The position numbers and the translations under genes were made by a program. Below are positions 1-8,008 of a DNA stretch of 64,000 nucleotides, one piece after another. Each line of letters starts with the position of its first letter. Position 1 is the first letter of the stretch. Below the pieces are notes generated by a model. That model did not search any database, was not told where the DNA came from, and saw nothing but the letters and a program-made list of their open reading frames with translations. Source of the DNA: an uncultured Saprospiraceae bacterium (GTDB lineage Bacteria; Bacteroidota; Bacteroidia; Chitinophagales; Saprospiraceae); the NCBI GenBank assembly GCA_938015595.1, contig CALLPI010000008.1, positions 186,001-250,000 of the forward strand. Direction: 5' to 3'.

Positions 1-1
1 T

Positions 2-100
2 GCTGGCGGCTATCTCCTATTTGAAGGCCAACCAGAAGACCTTGCACAAGTAGAGGGGTCTTACACGGGGCGGTATTTGAGGGAGAAGCTGGGGGTATAG
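2..100 (+). CDS. uvrA: UvrA C-terminal end (partial)
   Basis: Last 32 codons of a gene entering from the left edge, ending in TAG. The reading begins AGGYLLFEGQPEDLA and ends TGRYLREKLGV, which matches the extreme C-terminus of the excinuclease ABC subunit UvrA, where the ATPase domain ends in a G-x-(I/L)-x-x-x-G-T/Q-P-E-(D/E) stretch followed by S-x-T-G-x-Y-L. UvrA is the damage-recognition ATPase of nucleotide excision repair. Only this tail is visible, so the ABC signature and zinc modules cannot be checked. It converges with the response regulator gene ending at 234; I see no clear terminator hairpin in the 133 nt between them. A related UvrA-like paralogue cannot be excluded from so short a piece. 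Confidence 0.72.
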   Translation, partial: AGGYLLFEGQPEDLAQVEGSYTGRYLREKLGV

Positions 101-233
101 GGTAGGGGGCTTTATACCATTGCTGGCAAGGCAGTTTTCATGCCAACTTCATGCGGGGGTAGTGCAAGGCTGTGCTGGTGCTGGTTCGCACGGAGGAGGC
201 AAAAGCTGCAAAGGCTGCCCGTTAGTACTACAT

Positions 234-920
234 CTACTCTCCGACAAACTTATATCCCACCCCGCGAACCGAGAGAAAAAACTGCGGATTGGCCGGATCT
301 TCCTCAAAGTATTTGCGAAAAGCAAGGATGAAATTGTCAATGGTGCGCGTGGACGGGAACACGTCATATCCCCATACGGTAGAGAGGATGTACTGGCGCG
401 ATACTACCTCATTTTTGCGGTCTATGAGCAGCTTGAGTAGCATGGCCTCTTTTTTGGTGAGGGTGAAGTGCCCCTTTCGTCCCCAGGCTTCAAAAGTGGC
501 AAAATTGACCCGATTATTGCCAAATGTCACTATTTCTGCAGCGAGCTCTGTGCTTTTGTGGGCGCGGCGCACCAGGTTGTGCACCCGCAGTAGCAGCTCC
601 TCCAGGACAAAAGGCTTGGTGAGGTAGTCATCGGCGCCGAGTTTGAGGCCGGTCACACGGTCCATGGCGCTGTCTTTGGCTGTGAGGAAGAGGATGGGCA
701 CTTCGCGGTCGGCGAGGCGTACTTGTTCACAAATTTCAAAGCCGCTGATTTCGGGCAGCATTACGTCGAGCAGGAGGAGGTCAAAGCGCTGCTCTTGTAC
801 CAGTTGCATGGCCTCGCGCCCGCTGCTGGTGGCCACTACCTCGTAGTGTTCGAGTTCCAGGTTCAGTTTTACTGCCTCCCGGATGCTTTCTTCGTCTTCT
901 ACCAGTAAGATTCGGTGCAT
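234..920 (-). CDS. OmpR-family two-component response regulator
   Basis: 228-residue DNA-binding response regulator. Residues 1-120 form a receiver domain: acidic pocket E8/D9, phospho-acceptor Asp52 in LLLLDVMLPE, the switch Thr in LFLTAKD and the conserved Lys in LTKPF. The C-terminal ~100 residues are an OmpR/PhoB winged helix (LTKKEAMLLKLL, then TIDNFILAFRKYFEEDP and the terminal SVRGVGYKFVGE). It is the third gene of a minus-strand run glgB - histidine kinase - regulator, starting 6 nt after the kinase gene ends, so the kinase is its likely partner. Target genes cannot be read from sequence. The link with glgB suggests control of storage polysaccharide or the cell-state decision that drives it, which is inference. 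Confidence 0.93.
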   Translation of the reverse strand: MHRILLVEDEESIREAVKLNLELEHYEVVATSSGREAMQLVQEQRFDLLLLDVMLPEISGFEICEQVRLADREVPILFLTAKDSAMDRVTGLKLGADDYLTKPFVLEELLLRVHNLVRRAHKSTELAAEIVTFGNNRVNFATFEAWGRKGHFTLTKKEAMLLKLLIDRKNEVVSRQYILSTVWGYDVFPSTRTIDNFILAFRKYFEEDPANPQFFLSVRGVGYKFVGE

Positions 921-926
921 ATGGAT

Positions 927-1928
927 TCAAGATTTTGGCCAAGGCAAATCTATGCGAAAAATCGTTCCTGCCGGCTGGTTGTCCATTATGACGATGTGGC
1001 CTCCGTGCGCTTTTACCATCTGATACACGATGTACAAACCCAGGCCGGTACCTTTGGTTCGGCGGGTTTCTTCATTGCCAATGCGATAAAAACGGGCAAA
1101 TACTTTAGCGCGCTCGCGCTCTGGTATGCCGATGCCCTGGTCGGCTACCTCCAGGCGCAGGCCGATTTCGGTGCGGGTCATGCGCACCTGGATGCGGGCT
1201 GGTTCTGGAGAGTATTTCACGGCGTTTTCCAGAAGGTTGAGTACTACCGAAGTCATACCGGAGCGGTCGCCGGAGTAAGTTGGTAACTCGTTGGCTACCT
1301 CAAGGGCGAGTTGCGCCTGCGGGTATTTGCTCTGAAACTGCGTGGTGATTTCTTCCAGGAAGGTTTGCCATTGTATTGGTTCGAGATGCAGTTGATAGGC
1401 GGTGTCCAACTTAGCCGAGAGTAGCAGGTCGTTCACTAGGTTTTTGAGCCGCTGGGTTTCGCGCAGGGCATTGTTGAGTAGGCTGATACTTTGCTCGCGC
1501 GTAAGTTCTCGCTTTAGTTGGGTTTCCAGTGCTAGTTGTATGCCTGACAGGGGCGATTTCAATTCGTGCGTGATGGAGAGCAAGAAGTTGCGCCGCTGCC
1601 GCGAGGCATTTACCTCATTCCAGTACCCTCGATTGATGAACCAGATACCCAAAAGCAAGCTGAGAAAAAAGAAAATGCTCTCGCCCACGATCATGGTATT
1701 TTGCCGGATGTAGCGCTGGCGAAGCTCGGCATAAAAATCAGATTGGAAAAACGCTTCCTTGGAGCTCACCAGTTTTTGGGCCAACGCATTCTGGTAGTGC
1801 CACTCCAACCGGCTGTGGAAGGCATCCTGGTTTTTGCGATATAACAGCACCGACCACCATAGTACTGCCGCCATGATGTAGATGATAACCCCCAGAGATA
1901 ATGCTCGCAGCCGGATGTCCTGTTTCAT
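927..1928 (-). CDS. Membrane sensor histidine kinase
   Basis: 333-residue two-component kinase. Two membrane segments (about residues 10-30 and 80-100) enclose a short periplasmic loop of roughly 50 residues. HisKA follows, with phospho-acceptor His121 in LLSITHELKSPL, then a HATPase_c domain with N box LNLLENAVKYSP, G1 box DQGIGIPE and G2 box GTGLGLYIV. There is no HAMP or PAS domain, so signal input is through the small loop or the membrane. The ATG overlaps the stop of glgB (ATGA type, 4 nt), a sign of translational coupling. The response regulator follows 6 nt later. The signal is unknown. Confidence 0.93.
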   Translation of the reverse strand: MKQDIRLRALSLGVIIYIMAAVLWWSVLLYRKNQDAFHSRLEWHYQNALAQKLVSSKEAFFQSDFYAELRQRYIRQNTMIVGESIFFFLSLLLGIWFINRGYWNEVNASRQRRNFLLSITHELKSPLSGIQLALETQLKRELTREQSISLLNNALRETQRLKNLVNDLLLSAKLDTAYQLHLEPIQWQTFLEEITTQFQSKYPQAQLALEVANELPTYSGDRSGMTSVVLNLLENAVKYSPEPARIQVRMTRTEIGLRLEVADQGIGIPERERAKVFARFYRIGNEETRRTKGTGLGLYIVYQMVKAHGGHIVIMDNQPAGTIFRIDLPWPKS

Positions 1929-3943
1929 TCTGCAGTAGATTTGGCGCGTTTGTTTGTGCCGGAGCGCTGTTTTTTCTGTGGCGGTTTTGGTGCGGTGGTG
2001 GTTGCCTTCTCCGAGGTGGCTTTATTGCGGTACGCGGCAGGCTTTTTGGTTAGTATCACCACGGCCAGCGGTGGCAGGGTGAGTATCAGGCTGTAGGGGC
2101 GCTCGTGCTTGGGTTCCTTTAGGGCTTTCAACTTGCCGTTGACGTACTGCCCAGTGCCGCCGTATTCTGGAGCATCGCTATTGAGGATCTCTTCCCATGT
2201 GCCACTTTCTGGGGCTCCCACTACGTATGCGTACCTGGGTACGGGGGTGAAGTTGAGCGCGACGAGGACGGGCGCGTCTGTTGTATTGCCTTTTCGCAGA
2301 TAAACCAACACGCTGTTGAGGTAGTCCTTGTGGTCAATCCATTCAAAGCCTTCTGGCGAGAACTGGCGGCGATACAAGGCCGGCATACTCGTGTAAAGGT
2401 GGTTGAGCCTCTGCACCCAGCGCTGCACGCCCTGGTGCAGGGGGTGGTCCACCAAGTGCCACTGAATGCCTTTTTCGATGCTCCACTCGGTAGTTTGGCC
2501 AAACTCTCCGCCCATGAACAGAAGTTTGCTTCCAGGGTGCGTCCACATGTAGCCAAAGAGCAGGCGCAAGCTGGCAAAGCGCTGCCACTGGTCGCCGGGC
2601 ATGCGGTCTATAAGCGGCCCTTTGCCGTGCACTACTTCGTCGTGCGAGAGCGGCAGCATGAAGTGCTCGCTGAACGCATATACAATGCTGAAGGTGATGG
2701 TATTGTGATGATGCCGGCGAAACAGTGGATCTATCATAAAATACTTGAGCGTATCGTGCATCCAGCCCATCATCCACTTTTGGCCGAAGCCCAAGCCGCC
2801 CTCCCACACCGGATGCGACACCCCCGGCCAAGCGGTGGACTCTTCGGCAATGGTCATAGCATCGGGATACTCGCGGTAAACCGTGTCGTTAAATTCCTTG
2901 AGGAAGGAGATAGCCTCCAGATTTTCCTTTCCGCCTAAGTGATTGGGCAGCCACTGGCCCTCCTTACGTGAGTAGTCTAGGTATAGCATGGAGGCTACAG
3001 CGTCCACGCGCAAGCCATCGGCATGGTACAAGTCCAGCCAAAACAGTGCATTGGAGATCAGGAAGGAACGCACCTCGTAGCGGTCATAATTGAAGATGGC
3101 ACTTTTCCAATCAGGGTGAAAGCCCTTACGGGGGTCGGCGTGGTCGTAAAGGTGCGTACCGTCGAAATCAGCCAGGCCATGCGCGTCGTTGGGAAAGTGC
3201 GAAGGCACCCAATCCAGGATTACCCCGATACCAGCCTGGTGCAGGGCGTCTATGAGGTGCATGAAGTCTTGTGGGGTGCCATATCGGCTGGTAGGGGCAT
3301 AGTAGCCGGTGATTTGGTATCCCCAGGATGGAAAGTACGGATGCTCCATGACAGGCAAAAACTCTACGTGTGTAAAGCCCATGGCCTTGACATAGGCCGG
3401 TAGTTTTTCGGCCATCTGGCGATAGCTTAGTGATTCAAACCCGCCTTTTTGCTTCATCCAGGAGCCAAGATGCACCTCATACACGGCAAAGGGCTGCTCC
3501 AGGCCGGCATTTTGGTAGCGATGCTTGAGCCAGGCTTCGTCTTGCCAGTTGTAGTCCCAGTCCCACACCACGGTGGCTGTGTTGGGCGGTATTTCAAAAA
3601 ACTTGCCGTAAGGGTCTGCTTTTTCGAGGCGGCGGCCATCGTAGGCCGTAATGCGGTATTTGTACAAGTCGCCTTTTTTTACACTTGGAATGAAGCCTTC
3701 CCAGATGCCGGAGCCGTCGAGGCGAGGCGCCAAGGGGTGTACTGCAGGGTTCCAGTTATTAAAACTGCCAATGACGGAGACGTTGCGGGCGTTGGGCGCC
3801 CACACGCCAAAGTAAGCGCCAGGCTGGCCTTCGAGTTCCAGCAGGTGGCTGCCCAGTTTGCGATAGATGCGGAAGTGTTTGCCCGCCCGGAACAGGCTGA
3901 CGTCAAAGTCAGTAAGCAAGCTGTGGGAAATTACCTTCGTCAT
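1925..3943 (-). CDS. glgB: 1,4-alpha-glucan branching enzyme
   Basis: 672-residue GH13 branching enzyme, which cuts alpha-1,4-glucan and re-attaches the piece by an alpha-1,6 bond in glycogen synthesis. An N-terminal CBM48 module (residues ~20-120, YFGVWAPNARNVSVIGSFN) precedes the (beta/alpha)8 barrel. Visible barrel motifs are the nucleophile region DGLRVDAVASMLY, the acid/base region TIAEESTAWPGV and LSHDEVVHGK. The shorter N-terminus and overall design resemble plant, animal and Bacteroidota branching enzymes rather than E. coli GlgB. The last ~45 residues form a Lys/Thr/Pro/Ala-rich basic tail beyond the usual beta-sandwich end, of unknown purpose. It leads a run with a histidine kinase and response regulator. 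A -7-like element lies at 3966-3973. Confidence 0.95.
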   Translation of the reverse strand: MTKVISHSLLTDFDVSLFRAGKHFRIYRKLGSHLLELEGQPGAYFGVWAPNARNVSVIGSFNNWNPAVHPLAPRLDGSGIWEGFIPSVKKGDLYKYRITAYDGRRLEKADPYGKFFEIPPNTATVVWDWDYNWQDEAWLKHRYQNAGLEQPFAVYEVHLGSWMKQKGGFESLSYRQMAEKLPAYVKAMGFTHVEFLPVMEHPYFPSWGYQITGYYAPTSRYGTPQDFMHLIDALHQAGIGVILDWVPSHFPNDAHGLADFDGTHLYDHADPRKGFHPDWKSAIFNYDRYEVRSFLISNALFWLDLYHADGLRVDAVASMLYLDYSRKEGQWLPNHLGGKENLEAISFLKEFNDTVYREYPDAMTIAEESTAWPGVSHPVWEGGLGFGQKWMMGWMHDTLKYFMIDPLFRRHHHNTITFSIVYAFSEHFMLPLSHDEVVHGKGPLIDRMPGDQWQRFASLRLLFGYMWTHPGSKLLFMGGEFGQTTEWSIEKGIQWHLVDHPLHQGVQRWVQRLNHLYTSMPALYRRQFSPEGFEWIDHKDYLNSVLVYLRKGNTTDAPVLVALNFTPVPRYAYVVGAPESGTWEEILNSDAPEYGGTGQYVNGKLKALKEPKHERPYSLILTLPPLAVVILTKKPAAYRNKATSEKATTTAPKPPQKKQRSGTNKRAKSTAE

Positions 3944-3965
3944 GAGCGCAGGATATGTGGGTATG

Positions 3966-3973
3966 CAAATATA
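3966..3973 (-). promoter_or_regulatory. Putative -7 promoter element for the glgB operon
   Basis: Read on the minus strand this is TATATTTG followed by C, matching the Bacteroidota -7 consensus TAnnTTTG. It lies 23 nt upstream of the glgB ATG in the 49-nt gap. A clear TTG -33 element is not seen at the expected distance, so the call rests on the -7 match alone. Confidence 0.45.
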
Positions 3974-3992
3974 CTACGTGTGTGAATGATCT

Positions 3993-4484
3993 CTATCCAC
4001 GTTTGATGCGGCGCGGCGGCTTGGCACTTTTCCACTCTGGGAAGAACGACTGGCGATACACATTGCGGGCAGTGTCCATGTAAGTGAGTACCACCTCGAA
4101 GTCGGGCAGCATGCGGTCTTTGCCCACTACTTCCATCATCAGGCCATACACTTTGCCTGTGGCTAACTCATGGCCGGCCAGAGCGTTTTTTACCACGATG
4201 TTTTTGCTGCCTTTGATTTGGCTGCTCAGCAGGGTCACAGTTTCGCGGGTGTTGTGTATGCGCAGGATGGCATCGCGGCCCAGCGGGGCAATTTGAAAAG
4301 AGTGAAACGCAATGTGCAGGGGCTGTGCAGGCGAATGTCGCTGCTTGGGGCGCTTGTTGCTGGCGGTTAAAAACGGCAACGATAGCAGCAAAGTCCCCGT
4401 AGCGCCGATGATACCCCACTCTATCCAGCCAAAATCAGCCGTTTGCGTCTGTACCCACTGCCATGCTTGCTCCAGGTGTTCCAT
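3993..4484 (-). CDS. Uncharacterised membrane-anchored protein
   Basis: 163 residues from the ATG at 4484 (an in-frame GTG at 4523 would add 13 residues). One hydrophobic segment near the N-terminus (about residues 17-40, WIEWGIIGATGTLLLSLPFL) is followed by a basic stretch and a soluble C-terminal part of ~115 residues with alternating beta-type patterns and a basic end (PPRRIKRG). This looks like a single-pass protein with a cytoplasmic or periplasmic beta domain. I do not recognise a family. It lies 49 nt upstream of glgB on the same strand and could be co-transcribed, but glgB has its own -7-like element. No function is proposed. Confidence 0.72.
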   Translation of the reverse strand: MEHLEQAWQWVQTQTADFGWIEWGIIGATGTLLLSLPFLTASNKRPKQRHSPAQPLHIAFHSFQIAPLGRDAILRIHNTRETVTLLSSQIKGSKNIVVKNALAGHELATGKVYGLMMEVVGKDRMLPDFEVVLTYMDTARNVYRQSFFPEWKSAKPPRRIKRG

Positions 4485-4813
4485 CTCGTACAGGCCATTA
4501 TTCAGTGCGCTGCAAGGTAGCACAAATTTTTGCTTTATCGCAACTCCTGCGGCAGATATAATCAGCGCAAGGCCGTCAGGCCTATGCCACTCCTTCTGAA
4601 ACCATTTGGCCGCACACAGTGCTGTTGTTTACACACATGGTCCTATAGCTCTGACAACGTGCGATCTACAACAGCCAGATAGTGTGGCAGCCACGTGCAA
4701 GTCATTGCCACGATAGCTTGGCTGCAGCCGAAGAGATAGTATTTTTTGACTCGCCCCAAAACTCTGCCGCCTTTTTTGCGTTGTCTTGTTAGAACCAATC
4801 TAAATAGATAGAT

Positions 4814-5431
4814 ATGGAACCCACCATTGCCAAAAGCCCGGTGATGCTCTACACTGAAGAAACACCCAATCCGGAGTCACTCAAGTTTGTGACCAACCGT
4901 ATGTTGTACCGCGGCACTGCTGACTTCCGCGAGGAAGCGCTGGCCAGGGAGTGGTCGCCACTGGCCTCGGCGCTTTTCGATATGCCTTTCGTCAAAGGTG
5001 TGTATATCACCAACAACTTCGTGACAGTAACCAAGCAAATGAACTACGATTGGGCCGATATCATGCTCAAGATCAAAGAGTTCATTAAAAATTACATCGC
5101 CGAAGGGCAAGTTGTTGTTCACGAAGGTTTTACCGAGGCCATGGCTGCTCTCGAAGCAGAGCGTGATGCTGCAGGCCACAACTATGCTGAGGAGGACGCC
5201 GAACTAGTCAAGCGCATCCGCGACCTCATAGATACTTACGTAAAACCTGCCGTAGAAATGGACGGCGGCAACATTGAGTTCAAATCCTTTCGCAACGGGG
5301 TGGTCACCGTCATCTTACAAGGCTCGTGCAGTGGCTGCCCATCCAGCACAGTCACGCTCAAAGCCGGGATTGAGGGCATGCTCACGCGCATGATTCCCGA
5401 AGTCAAGGAAGTGGTGTCGGAAATGGGTTGA
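4814..5431 (+). CDS. NifU-family Fe-S cluster scaffold/carrier (Nfu type)
   Basis: 205 residues in two parts. Residues ~10-100 match the Nfu/NifU N-terminal domain (ETPNPESLKFV, FVKGVYITNNFVTVTK). Residues ~125-205 match the NifU C-terminal domain, with the cluster-binding Cys172-x-x-Cys175 in GSCSGCPSSTVTLK. Nfu proteins accept Fe-S clusters from the primary scaffold and deliver them to target apoproteins. No other Isc/Suf genes are nearby. The gene is divergent from the small membrane protein at 3993-4484, with ~330 nt between. A hairpin follows at 5464-5490. Confidence 0.94.
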   Translation: MEPTIAKSPVMLYTEETPNPESLKFVTNRMLYRGTADFREEALAREWSPLASALFDMPFVKGVYITNNFVTVTKQMNYDWADIMLKIKEFIKNYIAEGQVVVHEGFTEAMAALEAERDAAGHNYAEEDAELVKRIRDLIDTYVKPAVEMDGGNIEFKSFRNGVVTVILQGSCSGCPSSTVTLKAGIEGMLTRMIPEVKEVVSEMG

Positions 5432-5463
5432 TTTTTATACATAACGATTGAACACCCATTGCT

Positions 5464-5490
5464 GGCCGCTCCGGGTTTTCTGGGGCGGCC
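5464..5490 (+). terminator. Stem-loop downstream of the nfu gene
   Basis: GGCCGCTCC (5464-5472) pairs with GGGGCGGCC (5482-5490), a 9-bp GC-rich stem with one G-T pair and a 9-nt loop containing TTTT. It lies 33 nt after the stop codon. No T-tract follows, so it may be a weak terminator or an mRNA 3'-end stabiliser. Confidence 0.5.
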
Positions 5491-5589
5491 TCAGCATTTG
5501 CGGGCTAATCGAGTAGTGCAGCCTGGTTCACAGCTCTATTTCCCAAAGGCCCGGAGCAGGAAAATGGTACAAGCTTTTCTATAATTGCA

Positions 5590-5597
5590 TACCTTTG
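5590..5597 (+). promoter_or_regulatory. Putative -7 promoter element for purH
   Basis: TACCTTTG followed by C, matching the Bacteroidota -7 consensus TAnnTTTG, 35 nt before the purH ATG. The same nine bases precede tRNA-Asn, the ALDH gene and the sirtuin gene in this window. No good -33 TTG is seen. No PurR-box-like palindrome is evident. Confidence 0.5.
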
Positions 5598-5632
5598 CGC
5601 GCTAATCATTTACCAGCCACTCGACTATTCTG

Positions 5633-7159
5633 ATGGAATCCAGACTTATTCGTTCTGCGCTCGTCTCAGTGTATTATAAGGACGGCCTCGACCCCATCTT
5701 GCACGAACTATATCGCCTGGGCGTGGCCCTGTACTCCACTGGGGGTACTTTTCAATACATTCAATCGCTGGGGCTGCCAGCTACCCCGGTAGAAGACATC
5801 ACCGGCTACCCCTCCATACTGGATGGCCGCGTCAAAACCCTGCACCCAGCTGTATTTGGCGGCATACTGGCCCGACGTGAGCCAGCCCATCTCGAGCAAC
5901 TGGAGAGCTACCACCTGCCAGAAATTGACCTTGTCATTGTGGACTTGTACCCTTTTGAGGAAACTGTGGCCGGCAGTGCCTCTGAGGAAGAAATCATTGA
6001 AAAAATTGATATCGGCGGTATATCGCTCATCCGCGCAGCAGCCAAGAACTACCAGAGCGTAGCGGTAGTGCCCTCGCGCCAGGAATACGCCTTGTTTATG
6101 GAAATGCTGCGCGAAACCCAAGGTCGGCTGACCCTCGAACACCGCCGCGAACTGGCACGCCGTGCTTTTAAGGTCTCTTCCAACTACGACATTGCCATTT
6201 TCAACTACTTCAACGAAGGCGTGGCCGACATTGCATTCAAGTATAGCATTCATCGCTCCGATATCCTGCGCTACGGCGAAAACCCACATCAAAACGGCGT
6301 TTTCTTTGGCGATTTTGAACAGATCTTTGATAAACTGAGCGGCAAGGCCATTTCTTACAACAACCTGTTGGACATAGACGCCGCCGTGCAAATCATGCGC
6401 GAACTGCGCAATGCCGAGCCAGCCTTTGCTATCCTCAAGCACACCAACACTTGCGGCCTGGCTGTACGCCCCACGCTGCTCGAAGCCTGGCAGACGGCTC
6501 TGGCCTGTGACCCCACCTCCGCTTTTGGCGGCATTTTCATCTGCAATCGCCCAGTGGACGCTCCCACCGCTGCCGAAATTGACAAACTTTTCTATGAGGT
6601 GCTCATCGCGCCTGGCTTCGACGACGATGCTCTGGAACTGCTCCAGGCCAAAAAAAACCGCATCTTGCTGCGCATCAAAGACTACTTCGTACGTCCGCGC
6701 AGTTTCCGCAGCCTGCTCAATGGCGTAGTGGAGCAAGACACCGACCTGCGCATAGAAAGCGCCGACGACTACCAAGTGGCTACCCTGCGCGCGCCCACAC
6801 CCCAGGAAGTGGGCGACCTCCTCTTTGCTGGTATTGCTGTGAAGCACCTCAAGAGCAATGCCATTGCTCTGGTAAAAAACAAGCAACTCGTTGGCATGGG
6901 CTGTGGCCAGCCTTCTCGGGTGGACGCTCTGCGCCAAGCCATTGCCAAGGCGCGCGCTTTTGGCTTTGACTTACAAGGCGCAGTGATGGCCTCAGACGCT
7001 TTCTTCCCCTTCCCCGACTGTGTAGAAATTGCCGATCAGGCCGGCATCACGGCGGTGGTACAGCCCGGAGGTTCCATCAAAGACCAGGAAAGCATTGACT
7101 ACTGCAACGCCCACAACATGGCTATGGTGCTCACAGGCATACGCCATTTTAGGCATTGA
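5633..7159 (+). CDS. purH: Bifunctional AICAR formyltransferase / IMP cyclohydrolase
   Basis: 508 residues, the usual PurH length. It catalyses the last two steps of purine synthesis: formylation of AICAR by 10-formyl-THF and ring closure to IMP. The N-terminal MGS-like cyclohydrolase domain covers residues 1-~190 (ALVSVYYKDGLDPILHEL, YSTGGTF, SILDGRVKTLHPAVFGGIL). The transformylase domain follows, with the catalytic Lys-His in AILKHTNTCGLA, ISYNNLLDIDAA, and the C-terminal DAFFPFPD and QPGGSIKD motifs. It stands alone, without other pur genes, with its own promoter-like element. All key motifs appear intact. Confidence 0.98.
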   Translation: MESRLIRSALVSVYYKDGLDPILHELYRLGVALYSTGGTFQYIQSLGLPATPVEDITGYPSILDGRVKTLHPAVFGGILARREPAHLEQLESYHLPEIDLVIVDLYPFEETVAGSASEEEIIEKIDIGGISLIRAAAKNYQSVAVVPSRQEYALFMEMLRETQGRLTLEHRRELARRAFKVSSNYDIAIFNYFNEGVADIAFKYSIHRSDILRYGENPHQNGVFFGDFEQIFDKLSGKAISYNNLLDIDAAVQIMRELRNAEPAFAILKHTNTCGLAVRPTLLEAWQTALACDPTSAFGGIFICNRPVDAPTAAEIDKLFYEVLIAPGFDDDALELLQAKKNRILLRIKDYFVRPRSFRSLLNGVVEQDTDLRIESADDYQVATLRAPTPQEVGDLLFAGIAVKHLKSNAIALVKNKQLVGMGCGQPSRVDALRQAIAKARAFGFDLQGAVMASDAFFPFPDCVEIADQAGITAVVQPGGSIKDQESIDYCNAHNMAMVLTGIRHFRH

Positions 7160-7267
7160 AGCGCCGAAAGTTTAACATCGCATTAAGTTACTCCTTTCGT
7201 TTGCCACGTCTTCATACACGTAAGCACCACGCTGCGGTTCTTATCCATACTCGAAAAGTACCACGTT

Positions 7268-8008
7268 ATGGTGAACAACCTGGTCATTGACATTGGCAAC
7301 AGCCGCACCAAAGCTGCGATCTTCCGGCAAGGCGCCCTGCTGGAGCGCTTTATATGGGAAGCATGCTCAGAGGAGCATGTTTTGGCAGCGCTGGCCAACC
7401 ATTCGGTACAGAACGTCATCTTATCAGTAGTGGGCCCTGCGCTGGATGAAAACTTCAAACGATGGTTGGCACAGCAGGTTGATGTGCTACTGGAGTTGGA
7501 CCATCGCACGCCCCTGCCCTTTCGCAATGCCTATGCCACGCCGCATACGCTGGGCAAAGACCGACTAGCAGCCGTGGCGGGTGCCTGGGCGCGCTTTCCA
7601 AAGCAAAACTGCCTGGTTATTGATGCCGGTACCTGCATTACCTACGATGTGCTCACGGCAGAAGGCGTATATCTGGGGGGCAATATTTCACCAGGCATCC
7701 AGATGCGCTTCAAAGCTATGCACACCTTCACGGCCAGCCTACCACTGGTAGAAGCCCGTGAAGCAGACCAACTCATAGGCCAGAGCACTGAGACAGCCAT
7801 ACGCTATGGCGTCCTGTGGGGCATACTGTGGGAAGTAGAAGGCATGATAGCTACTGCGCAAAACCAATGGCCACACCTTAACGTACTTTTAACCGGCGGC
7901 GACTGCGTTTATTTTGAGAAAAATCTGAAAACCCGCATCTTTGCGCACTCTGATTTAGTGCTCGAAGGGCTGAATAAAATTTTGGAGTATCATGTTCAAC
8001 ACCCGTAA
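7268..8008 (+). CDS. coaX: Type III pantothenate kinase
   Basis: 246 residues, typical for CoaX, which phosphorylates pantothenate in the first step of CoA synthesis. ASKHA-fold motifs are visible: phosphate-1 loop VIDIGNSRTK at residues ~5-14, the GKDRLAAVAGA block, phosphate-2 loop VIDAGTCITYDV, and GGNISPGIQMRFKAMHTFTASLP. The type III enzyme does not use the CoaA fold and needs a monovalent cation. The gene ends 17 nt inside the outer-membrane protein gene that follows, which implies translational coupling. This coaX/outer-membrane-protein linkage is, as far as I recall, common in Bacteroidota. Confidence 0.95.
   Translation: MVNNLVIDIGNSRTKAAIFRQGALLERFIWEACSEEHVLAALANHSVQNVILSVVGPALDENFKRWLAQQVDVLLELDHRTPLPFRNAYATPHTLGKDRLAAVAGAWARFPKQNCLVIDAGTCITYDVLTAEGVYLGGNISPGIQMRFKAMHTFTASLPLVEAREADQLIGQSTETAIRYGVLWGILWEVEGMIATAQNQWPHLNVLLTGGDCVYFEKNLKTRIFAHSDLVLEGLNKILEYHVQHP

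Noticed and set aside
5708-6937. A 409-codon open frame on the minus strand inside purH.
   Set aside because: It lies wholly inside an intact purH reading frame and shows no motif; it is a shadow of codon bias in a GC-moderate gene.
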